Positions 56,636 through 64,000 of a DNA stretch of 64,000 nucleotides are shown in pieces. The notes beneath the pieces were generated by a model, which saw nothing but the letters and a program-made list of their open reading frames with translations, did no database searches and had not been told where the DNA came from. The first letter of the stretch is position 1; each line of letters opens with the position of its first letter. Position numbers and translations under genes: made by a program. This DNA comes from JACVRW01 sp036519295 (GTDB lineage Bacteria; Actinomycetota; Thermoleophilia; Solirubrobacterales; Thermoleophilaceae): positions 1 through 64,000 of the forward strand of contig DATDLN010000070.1 in the NCBI GenBank assembly GCA_036519295.1. The letters run 5' to 3'.

Positions 56636-57808
56636 GTGGTCGATTTCAACCTCACCGACGAGCAGAAGGACATCCGCGAGCTCGCCCACGACTTCGCGGA
56701 GAGGGAGATCCGTCCCGTCGCCTGGGACCTGGACCGAGACTCCACCTTCCCGCACGAGATCGTGCAGAAGGCATGGGAGGTCGGGCTCATGAACTCCCAT
56801 ATCCCCGAGCAGTACGGCGGGCCCGGCCTCGACTATCTCACCGGTTGTCTCATCGAGGAGGAGCTCGGCTGGGGCTGTTCCGGCATCGGCACCACCCTGA
56901 TGTGCAACGGCCTCGCCACCGCCCCCGTGGCCCTCGGGGGTTCCGACGAAGTCAAGAAGGAGTACCTCGGAATGCTCACCGAGGAGCCCAAGCTGGCCTC
57001 CTTCTGCCTCACCGAGCCGGACGCCGGCTCCGACGTGTCGGGCATGCGGACCACCGCCGTGAAGAAGGGCGACAAGTACGTCATCAACGGCACCAAGTGC
57101 TTCATCACGAACGGCTCGCACGCCAGCTGGTACACGGTCTATGCGAAGACCGACAAGGAGGCCGGCCACCGCGGCATCTCTGCCTTCGTGGTCCCGCGTG
57201 ACGCCGGCGTGGTCGTCGACAAGAAGGAGGACAAGCTCGGCCAGCGCGCCTCCGACACGGCGATGATCTCGTTCAACGACGTCGAGATCCCGGCGGGCAA
57301 CCTGATCGGCGAGGAGAACAAGGGCTTCAAGCTCGCCATGATGACCCTCGACCGCACGCGCCCGGGGGTGTCGGCTATGGCGGTCGGCATCGCCCAGGCC
57401 GCCTTCGAGTACGCGCGCGACTATGCCAAGGAGCGCGTCCAGTTCGGCGTGCCGATCGCGATGCACCAGGCGATCCAGTTCATGATCGCCGACATGGCGA
57501 CCAAGGTCGAGGCGGCCCGCCTGCTCACCTGGAAGTCGGCCGTGCTGCTCGACAGGGGCGAGCGCAACACGCTTGCCTCCTCGCACGCCAAGCGCTTCGC
57601 CGCAGACTCCGCGATGGAGGTGACCGTCGACGCCGTGCAGGTCTACGGCGGCTACGGCTTCATCAAGGAGTACCCGGTCGAGAAGCTGATGCGGGACGCG
57701 AAGATCATGCAGCTCTACGAGGGCACGTCGCAGATCCAGCGCCTCGTGATCGCCCGCGAGGTCCTGATGCCGCGCCGGGTCGAGGAGCCCGCGCCGGCGG
57801 CCGCCTGA
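56636..57808 (+). CDS. Acyl-CoA dehydrogenase
   Basis: This 390-residue flavoenzyme from a GTG start carries out the first oxidation of fatty acyl-CoA beta-oxidation. Motifs: FNLTDEQKDIRELAHDFAER at the N-terminus, LASFCLTEPDAGSDVSGMRT (FAD/substrate site), KCFITNGSHASWYTVYAKT, DKLGQRASDTAMISFNDVEI, QFGVPIAMHQAIQFMIADMA and the catalytic Glu in IMQLYEGTSQIQRLVIAREV. Palindromes upstream point to fatty-acid-type regulation. PadR/SRPBCC and the hydroxyacyl-CoA dehydrogenase genes follow. Confidence 0.95.
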   Translation: MVDFNLTDEQKDIRELAHDFAEREIRPVAWDLDRDSTFPHEIVQKAWEVGLMNSHIPEQYGGPGLDYLTGCLIEEELGWGCSGIGTTLMCNGLATAPVALGGSDEVKKEYLGMLTEEPKLASFCLTEPDAGSDVSGMRTTAVKKGDKYVINGTKCFITNGSHASWYTVYAKTDKEAGHRGISAFVVPRDAGVVVDKKEDKLGQRASDTAMISFNDVEIPAGNLIGEENKGFKLAMMTLDRTRPGVSAMAVGIAQAAFEYARDYAKERVQFGVPIAMHQAIQFMIADMATKVEAARLLTWKSAVLLDRGERNTLASSHAKRFAADSAMEVTVDAVQVYGGYGFIKEYPVEKLMRDAKIMQLYEGTSQIQRLVIAREVLMPRRVEEPAPAAA

Positions 57809-57858
57809 GCAGCTCGGCGCGAAGGTCCCCCGGGCAACTCCTGTCAGCATTGGGCTGC

Positions 57859-58311
57859 GTGAGCAGCTCGAAACGCGAGCGCAGCCGCCAGGCTGTGCGC
57901 GATGCCGTCTCCCAGGCGGGAGGTCTCGAGGCGGCGGTTTCGCCGCGGGCGCGCCCACAGGATCCCTTCACCGGCGAATTGCGCCGCCGGGACGTGCTCC
58001 CGCTGCTCGTCCTGCACCTCATAGGCCAGGGGCCGAGCTACGGCAACCAGCTGATGGAGCGGATCGCGGGGATGACCGAGGGCGTCCTGTCGGTGAATCC
58101 GAACACGATGTACCCGCTGCTGCGCCGGCTCGAGGAGCGGGGCTGGATCGAGGGGAAGTGGGAGCACCCGGAGCGCCGCACTCGCCGCTACTACTCGCTC
58201 ACCGCCGACGGCCGCGAGGAGTACGAGCGGCTGGTCGATGAGGTGCGGCCGTTCCTCGACTCGGTCAAGGCGTCGATCGAGGAGATCGTGCGCGAGGTCT
58301 ACGGCCGGTGA
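57859..58311 (+). CDS. PadR-family transcriptional regulator
   Basis: This 150-residue regulator has a basic N-terminal extension of about 45 residues. The PadR winged helix has LLVLHLIGQGPSYGNQLMER, VNPNTMYPLLRRLEERGWIE, GKWEHPERRTRRYYSLTADG and a C-terminal dimer helix (YERLVDEVRPFLDSVKASIE). Members respond to phenolic or other small ligands. It overlaps the SRPBCC gene with GTGA. The GTG at 57859 is taken; a TTG at 57850 would add three residues. Confidence 0.9.
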   Translation: MSSSKRERSRQAVRDAVSQAGGLEAAVSPRARPQDPFTGELRRRDVLPLLVLHLIGQGPSYGNQLMERIAGMTEGVLSVNPNTMYPLLRRLEERGWIEGKWEHPERRTRRYYSLTADGREEYERLVDEVRPFLDSVKASIEEIVREVYGR

Positions 58312-58763
58312 GGACCGCCAGGGCGGAGGCGGAGGTCGTGCTGACCCCCGAGGCCGCCCTGCGCCTGTGGACCGACCCGACGCGGTGGGCCACCTTCGTC
58401 GAAGGCTTCGCGAGCGTGATCGAGCAGGACCCGGGTTGGCCGGGTGAGGGCTCTCGGCTCGTTTGGGAGTCGGTTCCGGCCGGCCGCGGCCGGGTGACCG
58501 AGAAGGTCGTGCGTGGAGCCGCCGCCGACCGCTTCGCCACGCAGGTCTTCGAGGAACGGCTCATGGGGGTGCAGACGTTCCGAGCGGCCGAGAGCGAGGC
58601 CGGCTCGCGCGTGGAGCTGAGCCTCGAGTACACGCTCACGAAATACGGGCCGCTCGGCGGCCTGGCGGACGCCATCTTCATCCGGCGCGCGCTCCGCGAC
58701 GCCATGAGCCGCACCCTCTCTCGCTTCGCGGTAGAGGCGGAGGAGGAAGCCGGGCTGCGGTAG
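58308..58763 (+). CDS. SRPBCC-family protein
   Basis: This 151-residue domain opens RAEAEVVLTPEAALRLWTDP, then TRWATFVEGFASVIEQDPGW, the helix-grip start. GSRLVWESVPAGRGRVTEKV and SRVELSLEYTLTKYGPLGGL form the mid and late strands, and the long last helix ends with the basic IRRALRDAMSRTLSRF. It is co-translated with PadR (GTGA overlap). Ligand unknown. The hydroxyacyl-CoA dehydrogenase gene follows 11 bases later, so all may be one transcript. Confidence 0.83.
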   Translation: MRTARAEAEVVLTPEAALRLWTDPTRWATFVEGFASVIEQDPGWPGEGSRLVWESVPAGRGRVTEKVVRGAAADRFATQVFEERLMGVQTFRAAESEAGSRVELSLEYTLTKYGPLGGLADAIFIRRALRDAMSRTLSRFAVEAEEEAGLR

Positions 58764-58774
58764 CCTGCGCGGCC

Positions 58775-59633
58775 GTGTTCGTCTTCAAAGCCGCCGCCGT
58801 GGGGGCGGGGACCATGGGCGGGGAGATCGCCCAGGTCGTCGCCGCCGCCGGCATACCGGTCGTCCTGAAGGACGTGAAACAGGAGTTCGTGGATGCGGGC
58901 CTCGCGAAGGCCCGCGAGGTGACCCAGGCCCAGTTCGCGGGGCTGGTCGCGAAGGACAAGATCTCCCAGGAGGACGCCGACCGCCAGCTCGAGGAGGTGC
59001 TCGGCCGCATCACGGGCGCCACCGATTACGAGGGCTTCGGCGACGTCGACTTCGTGATCGAGGCCGTTCCGGAGCGGATGGAGATCAAGCAGACCGTCTT
59101 CGGCGAGCTCGACGAGCTGACGCCCGGGCACGCGATCCTCGCCTCCAACACCTCCTCGCTCTCAGTCACGGAGATGGCCGAGGCCACGCTCCGCCCGGAC
59201 AAGGTTTGCGGCTTCCACTTCTTCTACCCGGCGTCGATGATGCGCCTGATCGAGGTCATCGAGGGAGAGGAGACCTCGGAGGAGACGCTGCACGCGGCGG
59301 CGACCTTCGCCCAGGCCATACGCAAGACGCCGATCCGCTGCGGCGAGGTGCCGGGCTTCGTGGTCAACCGAATCCTGAACTCGGCGGTGTCCGAGGTCTG
59401 GCGCGTGACCGAAGAGGAGGGGCTCGAGGTCGAGGAGGTCGACAAGCTGATCAAGGACTCGGGCACCGTCCCCATGGGGCCCTTCTTCCTCACCGATCTG
59501 CTGGGCCTCGACACGGTGCTGCACGTGGCCGAGCACCTGCGAGAGTCGTACGGCGAGCGCTTCTACGTCTCGTCGCGGATGAAGGAGCTGGTGGAGGCGG
59601 GCAACCTAGGCCAGAAGACCGGAAAGGGTTTCT

Positions 59634-59650
<17 letters not shown>
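58775..59650 (+). CDS. 3-hydroxyacyl-CoA dehydrogenase
   Basis: This 291-residue enzyme begins FKAAAVGAGTMGGEIAQVVA (NAD loop). It has FVIEAVPERMEIKQTVFGEL, AILASNTSSLSVTEMAEATL (catalytic region), VCGFHFFYPASMMRLIEVIE and the C-terminal domain with PGFVVNRILNSAVSEVWRVT and GPFFLTDLLGLDTVLHVAEH. It oxidises 3-hydroxyacyl-CoA with NAD+. It is the free HAD protein of a pair: the next gene, overlapping by 17 bases, carries a second HAD C-terminal domain fused to a crotonase. Confidence 0.93.
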
Positions 59651-60733
<1,083 letters not shown>

Positions 60734-60737
<4 letters not shown>

Positions 60738-61489
60738 GCACCACCTCCACCGCCGCCGCCCGGGTGGCGGACCTGCTGCGCGGTGCCGAGCGCGCAGTGG
60801 TGCTGACCGGGGCGGGCATCTCCGTCCCCTCCGGCATCCCCGACTTTCGCAGCCCCGGCAGCGGGCTGTGGGAGAACCACGACCCGATGGAGGTCGCGCA
60901 CATCGACGCCTGGCGGCGCGACCCGGATCGGTTCTGGAGCTTCTACAGCCAGCGCTTCACCACCCTGACCGACAAGGAGCCGAACGCGGCGCACTTCGCG
61001 CTGGCCGAGCTCGAGCGCCGTGGGCTCATCCGGGGCGTCATCACTCAGAACATCGACCGGCTCCACCGGAGGGCCGGCACCGAGCGCCTCATCGAGGTGC
61101 ACGGCTCGATCGAGTGGAGCGTCTGCCTGAGCTGCGGGGAGAGGGTCCGGATCGACCGCGTGATCGAGCTGCTGGAGGCCGGCCACGGAGCGCCGCGCTG
61201 CCCGACCTGCGGGGTCCCACTCAAGCCCGAGGTCGTGCTCTTCGGCGAGCTGCTGCCAGAGCGGGCGCTTGCCGAGGCGCAGGACCTGGCGATGGCGGCC
61301 GACCTGATGCTGTGCGTCGGCTCGTCGCTCGAGGTCTACCCCGTCGCCGGCCTACCCGCGATGACCCGCGGCGGCGGCGGGCGGCTCGCGCTGATCACGC
61401 AGGGGCCCACGCCGTACGACGGCGACGCCGAGGTCAAGCTGGACGGCGACGTGGTCGAGGAGCTGCGGGCGGTCCTCGCCGCGCTCTAG
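60734..61489 (+). CDS. Sir2-family NAD-dependent protein deacylase
   Basis: This 251-residue sirtuin from a GTG start has VVLTGAGISVPSGIPDFRSP (NAD site), GVITQNIDRLHRRAG, the catalytic His123 in IEVHGSIEW, a Cys4 zinc module (Cys131/134 and 156/159, CLSC and CPTC) and CVGSSLEVYPVAGLP. It removes acetyl or longer acyl groups from lysines. The coupling (GTGA) to a beta-oxidation enzyme suggests control of acyl-CoA metabolism, as in other acyl-CoA synthetase-sirtuin systems. Confidence 0.95.
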
Positions 61490-61492
61490 AGC

Positions 61493-62248
61493 GTGGATCC
61501 CGAGGGCAGGGTGGCGCTGGTGACCGGCGCCGCGGCGGGCACCGGCCGAGCGATCGCGCTTCGACTGGGCATCGAGGGTGCGGTCGTAGTAGTCGCCGAC
61601 ATCGACGCCGAGCGCGGGCAGGAGACCGTACGCATGGTGGAGGCGCGAGGAGGCCGCGCGAGGTTCGTGAGGGCGGACGTCACCCACGACGATGACGTGC
61701 AACGAATGGTCGCCTTTGCCGATCAGGGACGCGGCGGTCCGCAGATCCTCGTCAACAACGCGGGCGGGGGCGGCCATGTCGAGCCGCACTTCCCCGACGC
61801 GACCCCATCGCAATGGAGCGCGACGCTTGATCTGAACCTGCGCAGCGCGATGCTCGCCACCCAGATCGCGGTCGACCCTATGCGCACGGGCGGCGGCGGG
61901 GCAGTGGTGAACGTCGCCTCGACCGCGGGGCTGGGTTTCGCCGCCTATCAGTCGCCGGAGTACGGCGCCGCGAAGGCGGGTCTCATCCGCTTTACCGCTG
62001 CGCTCGCGGAGCTGCAAGAGCGGATGAACGTGCGGGTGAACTGCGTGGTGCCCGACTGGATCGCGACCCAGCGAGCCCAGGACGAGCTTGCGCGGATGAC
62101 GCCGGACGAACGCGCCGCTGCGCCGCCGCCGGTGGCAATGGAGGAGGTTGCTGACGCGGTCGTCGAGCTCGTCCGTGACGACGGCCTGGCCGGCAGGGTG
62201 ATGGTGCTGTGGGGCGGTGAGCCTCGCCGGCTGCTGGACACAGGTTGA
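61493..62248 (+). CDS. Short-chain dehydrogenase/reductase
   Basis: This 251-residue SDR from a GTG start has VALVTGAAAGTGRAIALRLG (TGxxxGxG), VVVADIDAERGQET (Asp after the second strand, NAD preference), ILVNNAGGGGHVEPHF, AVVNVASTAG (Ser) and SPEYGAAKAGLIRF (YxxxK). The NNAG and active-site motifs are intact. The C-terminal part lacks the common xDGG end and reads GRVMVLWGGEPRRLL. Substrate unknown. It starts 3 bases after the sirtuin stop. Confidence 0.87.
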   Translation: MDPEGRVALVTGAAAGTGRAIALRLGIEGAVVVVADIDAERGQETVRMVEARGGRARFVRADVTHDDDVQRMVAFADQGRGGPQILVNNAGGGGHVEPHFPDATPSQWSATLDLNLRSAMLATQIAVDPMRTGGGGAVVNVASTAGLGFAAYQSPEYGAAKAGLIRFTAALAELQERMNVRVNCVVPDWIATQRAQDELARMTPDERAAAPPPVAMEEVADAVVELVRDDGLAGRVMVLWGGEPRRLLDTG

Positions 62249-62363
62249 CGCGATCAGCCGGCTGATTGTTCGAGTGAGTCCTGCCGGGCGGCGGGACCGG
62301 CGAGGTGATTCCAGCCCGCCGGATGCCGCGGCGCGTGAAGATTCCGGGTCCGAGACGTAAACG

Positions 62364-63104
62364 TCAGCGGCCCAGGCGGCGGCGCCTGATGGTGGCCTCC
62401 ATCGCGGCCACCGCTTCCTCAAGCTCGGCCGTGGTCCGCCCCTCGAGCGCCGCGCCCGCGGCGCTCCTGATCCGATCGCGCTGATCGACTGGGGCCCCCT
62501 CGCCCAGCTCGGCGATCAGCGCCTCGAGCGCTATACGCGCCTCGAGCGCCGCCTCCCGCTCGCGCCCCGCGTTCAGGTCCACCCGGGCGCGCAGTACGTG
62601 CTCCTCCGCCAGGAGCGCCTTCTCGCGCCCACCCAAGAGAGCCGCGAAGCGCTCGTCCGGCGCCTGCATGGAGCGCCGCGGTCGCCTCGCCCCGGCGCGC
62701 GGCAGTTCGACTGCGTCCGCGAAACGCCCCTCGGCCACGGCCTCGCCCGACCCGTAGCCGACCCGGCACGCCAACGCGTGGTCCGGCGACACGTCGGCGG
62801 CGTACGGGTCGCCCGCCGCCGCTCGCTGCGCCGCGCGCGCGCGGTTCACCACGCGGAAGGCGGCTTCGACCTCGGCCCCGACGGCCTCGTCGTTCCCGCG
62901 CAGGACGGCCAGCCAAGACTCGGCCTCCTCGCACGATCCGAACGGCTCCGGCCGCACGACCGTTGCCCGCGCCGTGGGCACCGGCTCGGGATCCGCGCTC
63001 TCGACAGGCCGCGGCCGCCGGCCCCGGAGCAGCCGCCGCTCGGGAGCGGCGAGCGTTCGCAGCACGAGCACCGCCTCGGTCGGGCCGTCCTCGCGCCCGC
63101 GCAC
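62364..63104 (-). CDS. Hypothetical protein, start uncertain
   Basis: From the GTG at 63104 this gives 246 residues without membrane segments: RTLAAPERRLLRGRRPRPVE, a helical middle (GSCEEAESWLAVLRGNDEAV, VEAAFRVVNRARAAQRAAAG), and a charged C-terminus (LEEAVAAMEATIRRRRLGR). The in-frame DNA upstream reads NAPFGFVQVEFGFLLGPVDG, then RYLV, which looks like real protein (a compact beta start). That frame has no ATG, GTG or TTG up to its stop near 63310. Either the start is unusual, an indel hides it, or the resemblance is chance. Family not recognised. Confidence 0.6.
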   Translation of the reverse strand: MRGREDGPTEAVLVLRTLAAPERRLLRGRRPRPVESADPEPVPTARATVVRPEPFGSCEEAESWLAVLRGNDEAVGAEVEAAFRVVNRARAAQRAAAGDPYAADVSPDHALACRVGYGSGEAVAEGRFADAVELPRAGARRPRRSMQAPDERFAALLGGREKALLAEEHVLRARVDLNAGREREAALEARIALEALIAELGEGAPVDQRDRIRSAAGAALEGRTTAELEEAVAAMEATIRRRRLGR

Positions 63105-63198
63105 CAGGTAGCGGCCGTCGACCGGGCCCAGAAGGAAGCCGAACTCGACTTGGACGAATCCGAAGGGAGCGTTGAGGGCCGGCTGGGGTGCCGTCGAA

Positions 63199-64000
63199 CT
63201 ACTCGCCCGCGTGCGCCGTGCTCGCGCGACGGTCCTTCCTCGCCGGCAGCGAGTACTTCGACGGCTCGGTCGGCACGACCGGGTTGTCGATTTCTCCCAG
63301 GCGGGAGATCAGGTCGGACCACTGGCCGGGCCCCAGCACGGCGAACGCCTGCTTACCGAGCTTCTCGTTGGCGCCGAACATAGGCTGGAATCCGACGTGG
63401 ATGTGGTCGTTGTGGTCGGCCATGGCGAGGGTGGCGCCGCCGATCTCGAACAGCGAGATGATCTGCGCGGGCGCCATCGTGCCCTGCAGCAGCATCAGCC
63501 GTCTGACGGCCTGTTCGGTGATGCCGCCGGGCTCCTGGTGGCCGATCACGGGGATGCCGTTCAGCTCGGCGATGTCGACGGCATTGCCCGAGCTGTGGTG
63601 CGAGACGTTGCCCGAGCTCGTAAGGTAGCTGTGGCCGCACTTGAGACTCGTGACCGTCGGCCTGAGCCCCGACTCGGCCAGGTAGGCCAGGGTGGCCAGC
63701 ACGCGCCGGTCGATCTGGCCCGAGCGGATGTCGTCGCGACCGCAGTCGTAGATCTCGATGCGCTCGTCAGAGAGCACTCGGCGCTCGAGCAGCGGCTTCG
63801 GCAACAGAAGGATCTGGCCGATCGACAGCGACCCCGCCTCATCGTCGCCGTAGAGCACGTTGCGGCCCGAGGCGCGGTAGATGGCCGTCGCCTCGAGCAG
63901 CTTCCAGCCGTCCAGGATCGGCTTCGGGTCGATCCGCGGGGCTCCCCGGCCCGCCGGGCGAATCGAGAAATCGAGGTGCGCCGCCTGGCCCGGCACCGTG
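63199..64000 (-). CDS. M15-like peptidase domain protein (5' end outside window)
   Basis: The frame is open to the window's right edge and ends at a TAG at 63199-63201; 266 or more residues are visible. It has GHSYLTSSGNVSHHSSGNAV, then DIAELNGIPVIGHQEPGG, and MADHNDHIHVGFQPMFG. These supply the His, Asp and His (HxxGxxxD and HIH) of the D-Ala-D-Ala carboxypeptidase/hedgehog-type M15 fold. It probably acts on cell-wall peptides or is a wall-binding relative. The N-terminus lies beyond base 64000. Confidence 0.75.
   Translation of the reverse strand, partial: TVPGQAAHLDFSIRPAGRGAPRIDPKPILDGWKLLEATAIYRASGRNVLYGDDEAGSLSIGQILLLPKPLLERRVLSDERIEIYDCGRDDIRSGQIDRRVLATLAYLAESGLRPTVTSLKCGHSYLTSSGNVSHHSSGNAVDIAELNGIPVIGHQEPGGITEQAVRRLMLLQGTMAPAQIISLFEIGGATLAMADHNDHIHVGFQPMFGANEKLGKQAFAVLGPGQWSDLISRLGEIDNPVVPTEPSKYSLPARKDRRASTAHAGE

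Overview
The window is about 64 kb of very GC-rich bacterial DNA from an actinobacterium. Supporting signs are an actinobacterial-type integration host factor (871-1296), frequent GTG starts, many lipoproteins and Tat-type leaders, and dense packing with 1-17 base overlaps between neighbouring genes. The gene mix suits class Thermoleophilia (Solirubrobacterales and relatives); that placement is inference. No rRNA, CRISPR array, transposase, integrase or phage module was found.

Layout. 1-6750: membrane-protein tail, VOC protein, mIHF, pyruvate kinase behind a leader terminator, CGNR and Lrp regulators, and an azlC-azlD-EamA export operon whose junctions carry three copies of an intergenic repeat. 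6860-10028: secreted M14 carboxypeptidase broken by frameshifts. 10140-16553: PAP2 phosphatase, sugar dehydrogenase, a serine-palmitoyltransferase-like enzyme facing a GNAT-type acyltransferase, msrB, an SDR and trmO. 16560-19192: a thiamine-precursor ABC transporter under a TPP riboswitch. 19213-19268: the 3' half of a tRNA-Ser. 19305-31585: oxidoreductase, MarR/SRPBCC, a MoxR/VWA pair, LysR/EamA, epimerase, DsbA-like, methyltransferase, MOSC, citrate synthase and an MFS pump. 31595-45662: FAD- and GMC-type oxidoreductases, a sulfatase-fold enzyme with threonine at the nucleophile position, an ArsA/Get3 ATPase, a secreted glucuronyl C5-epimerase-like protein, a lipoprotein, an aldo/keto reductase, a decayed TerC gene and a LysE exporter. 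45673-53115: ArsR/SRPBCC and clpP sharing paired palindromes, M28 peptidase, an amidohydrolase/TetR/MBL/SRPBCC cluster, a regulator remnant and a Ca2+/H+ exchanger. 53154-64000: an ATP-grasp plus DUF455 ferritin-like pair, acyl-CoA dehydrogenase, PadR/SRPBCC, a split beta-oxidation pair, sirtuin, SDR and an M15 peptidase running off the edge.

Genes that appear to work together: lrp with azlC/azlD (amino-acid export); thiZ-thiX-thiY with the riboswitch (thiamine precursor uptake); the Spt-like/GNAT pair, perhaps with the nearby SDR (possible ceramide-type lipid synthesis); MoxR-VWA (chaperone/insertase type); four regulator-SRPBCC pairs; and the acyl-CoA dehydrogenase, hydroxyacyl-CoA dehydrogenase and HAD-crotonase fusion, followed by the sirtuin (fatty-acid oxidation).

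The most unusual signal is the repeat in the azl operon. Two copies are 164 bp each without gaps and one is shortened by exactly 35 codons. Each begins and ends at a GTGA stop/start overlap, keeps an open reading frame from junction to junction, and supplies the ribosome site and start codon of the next gene.
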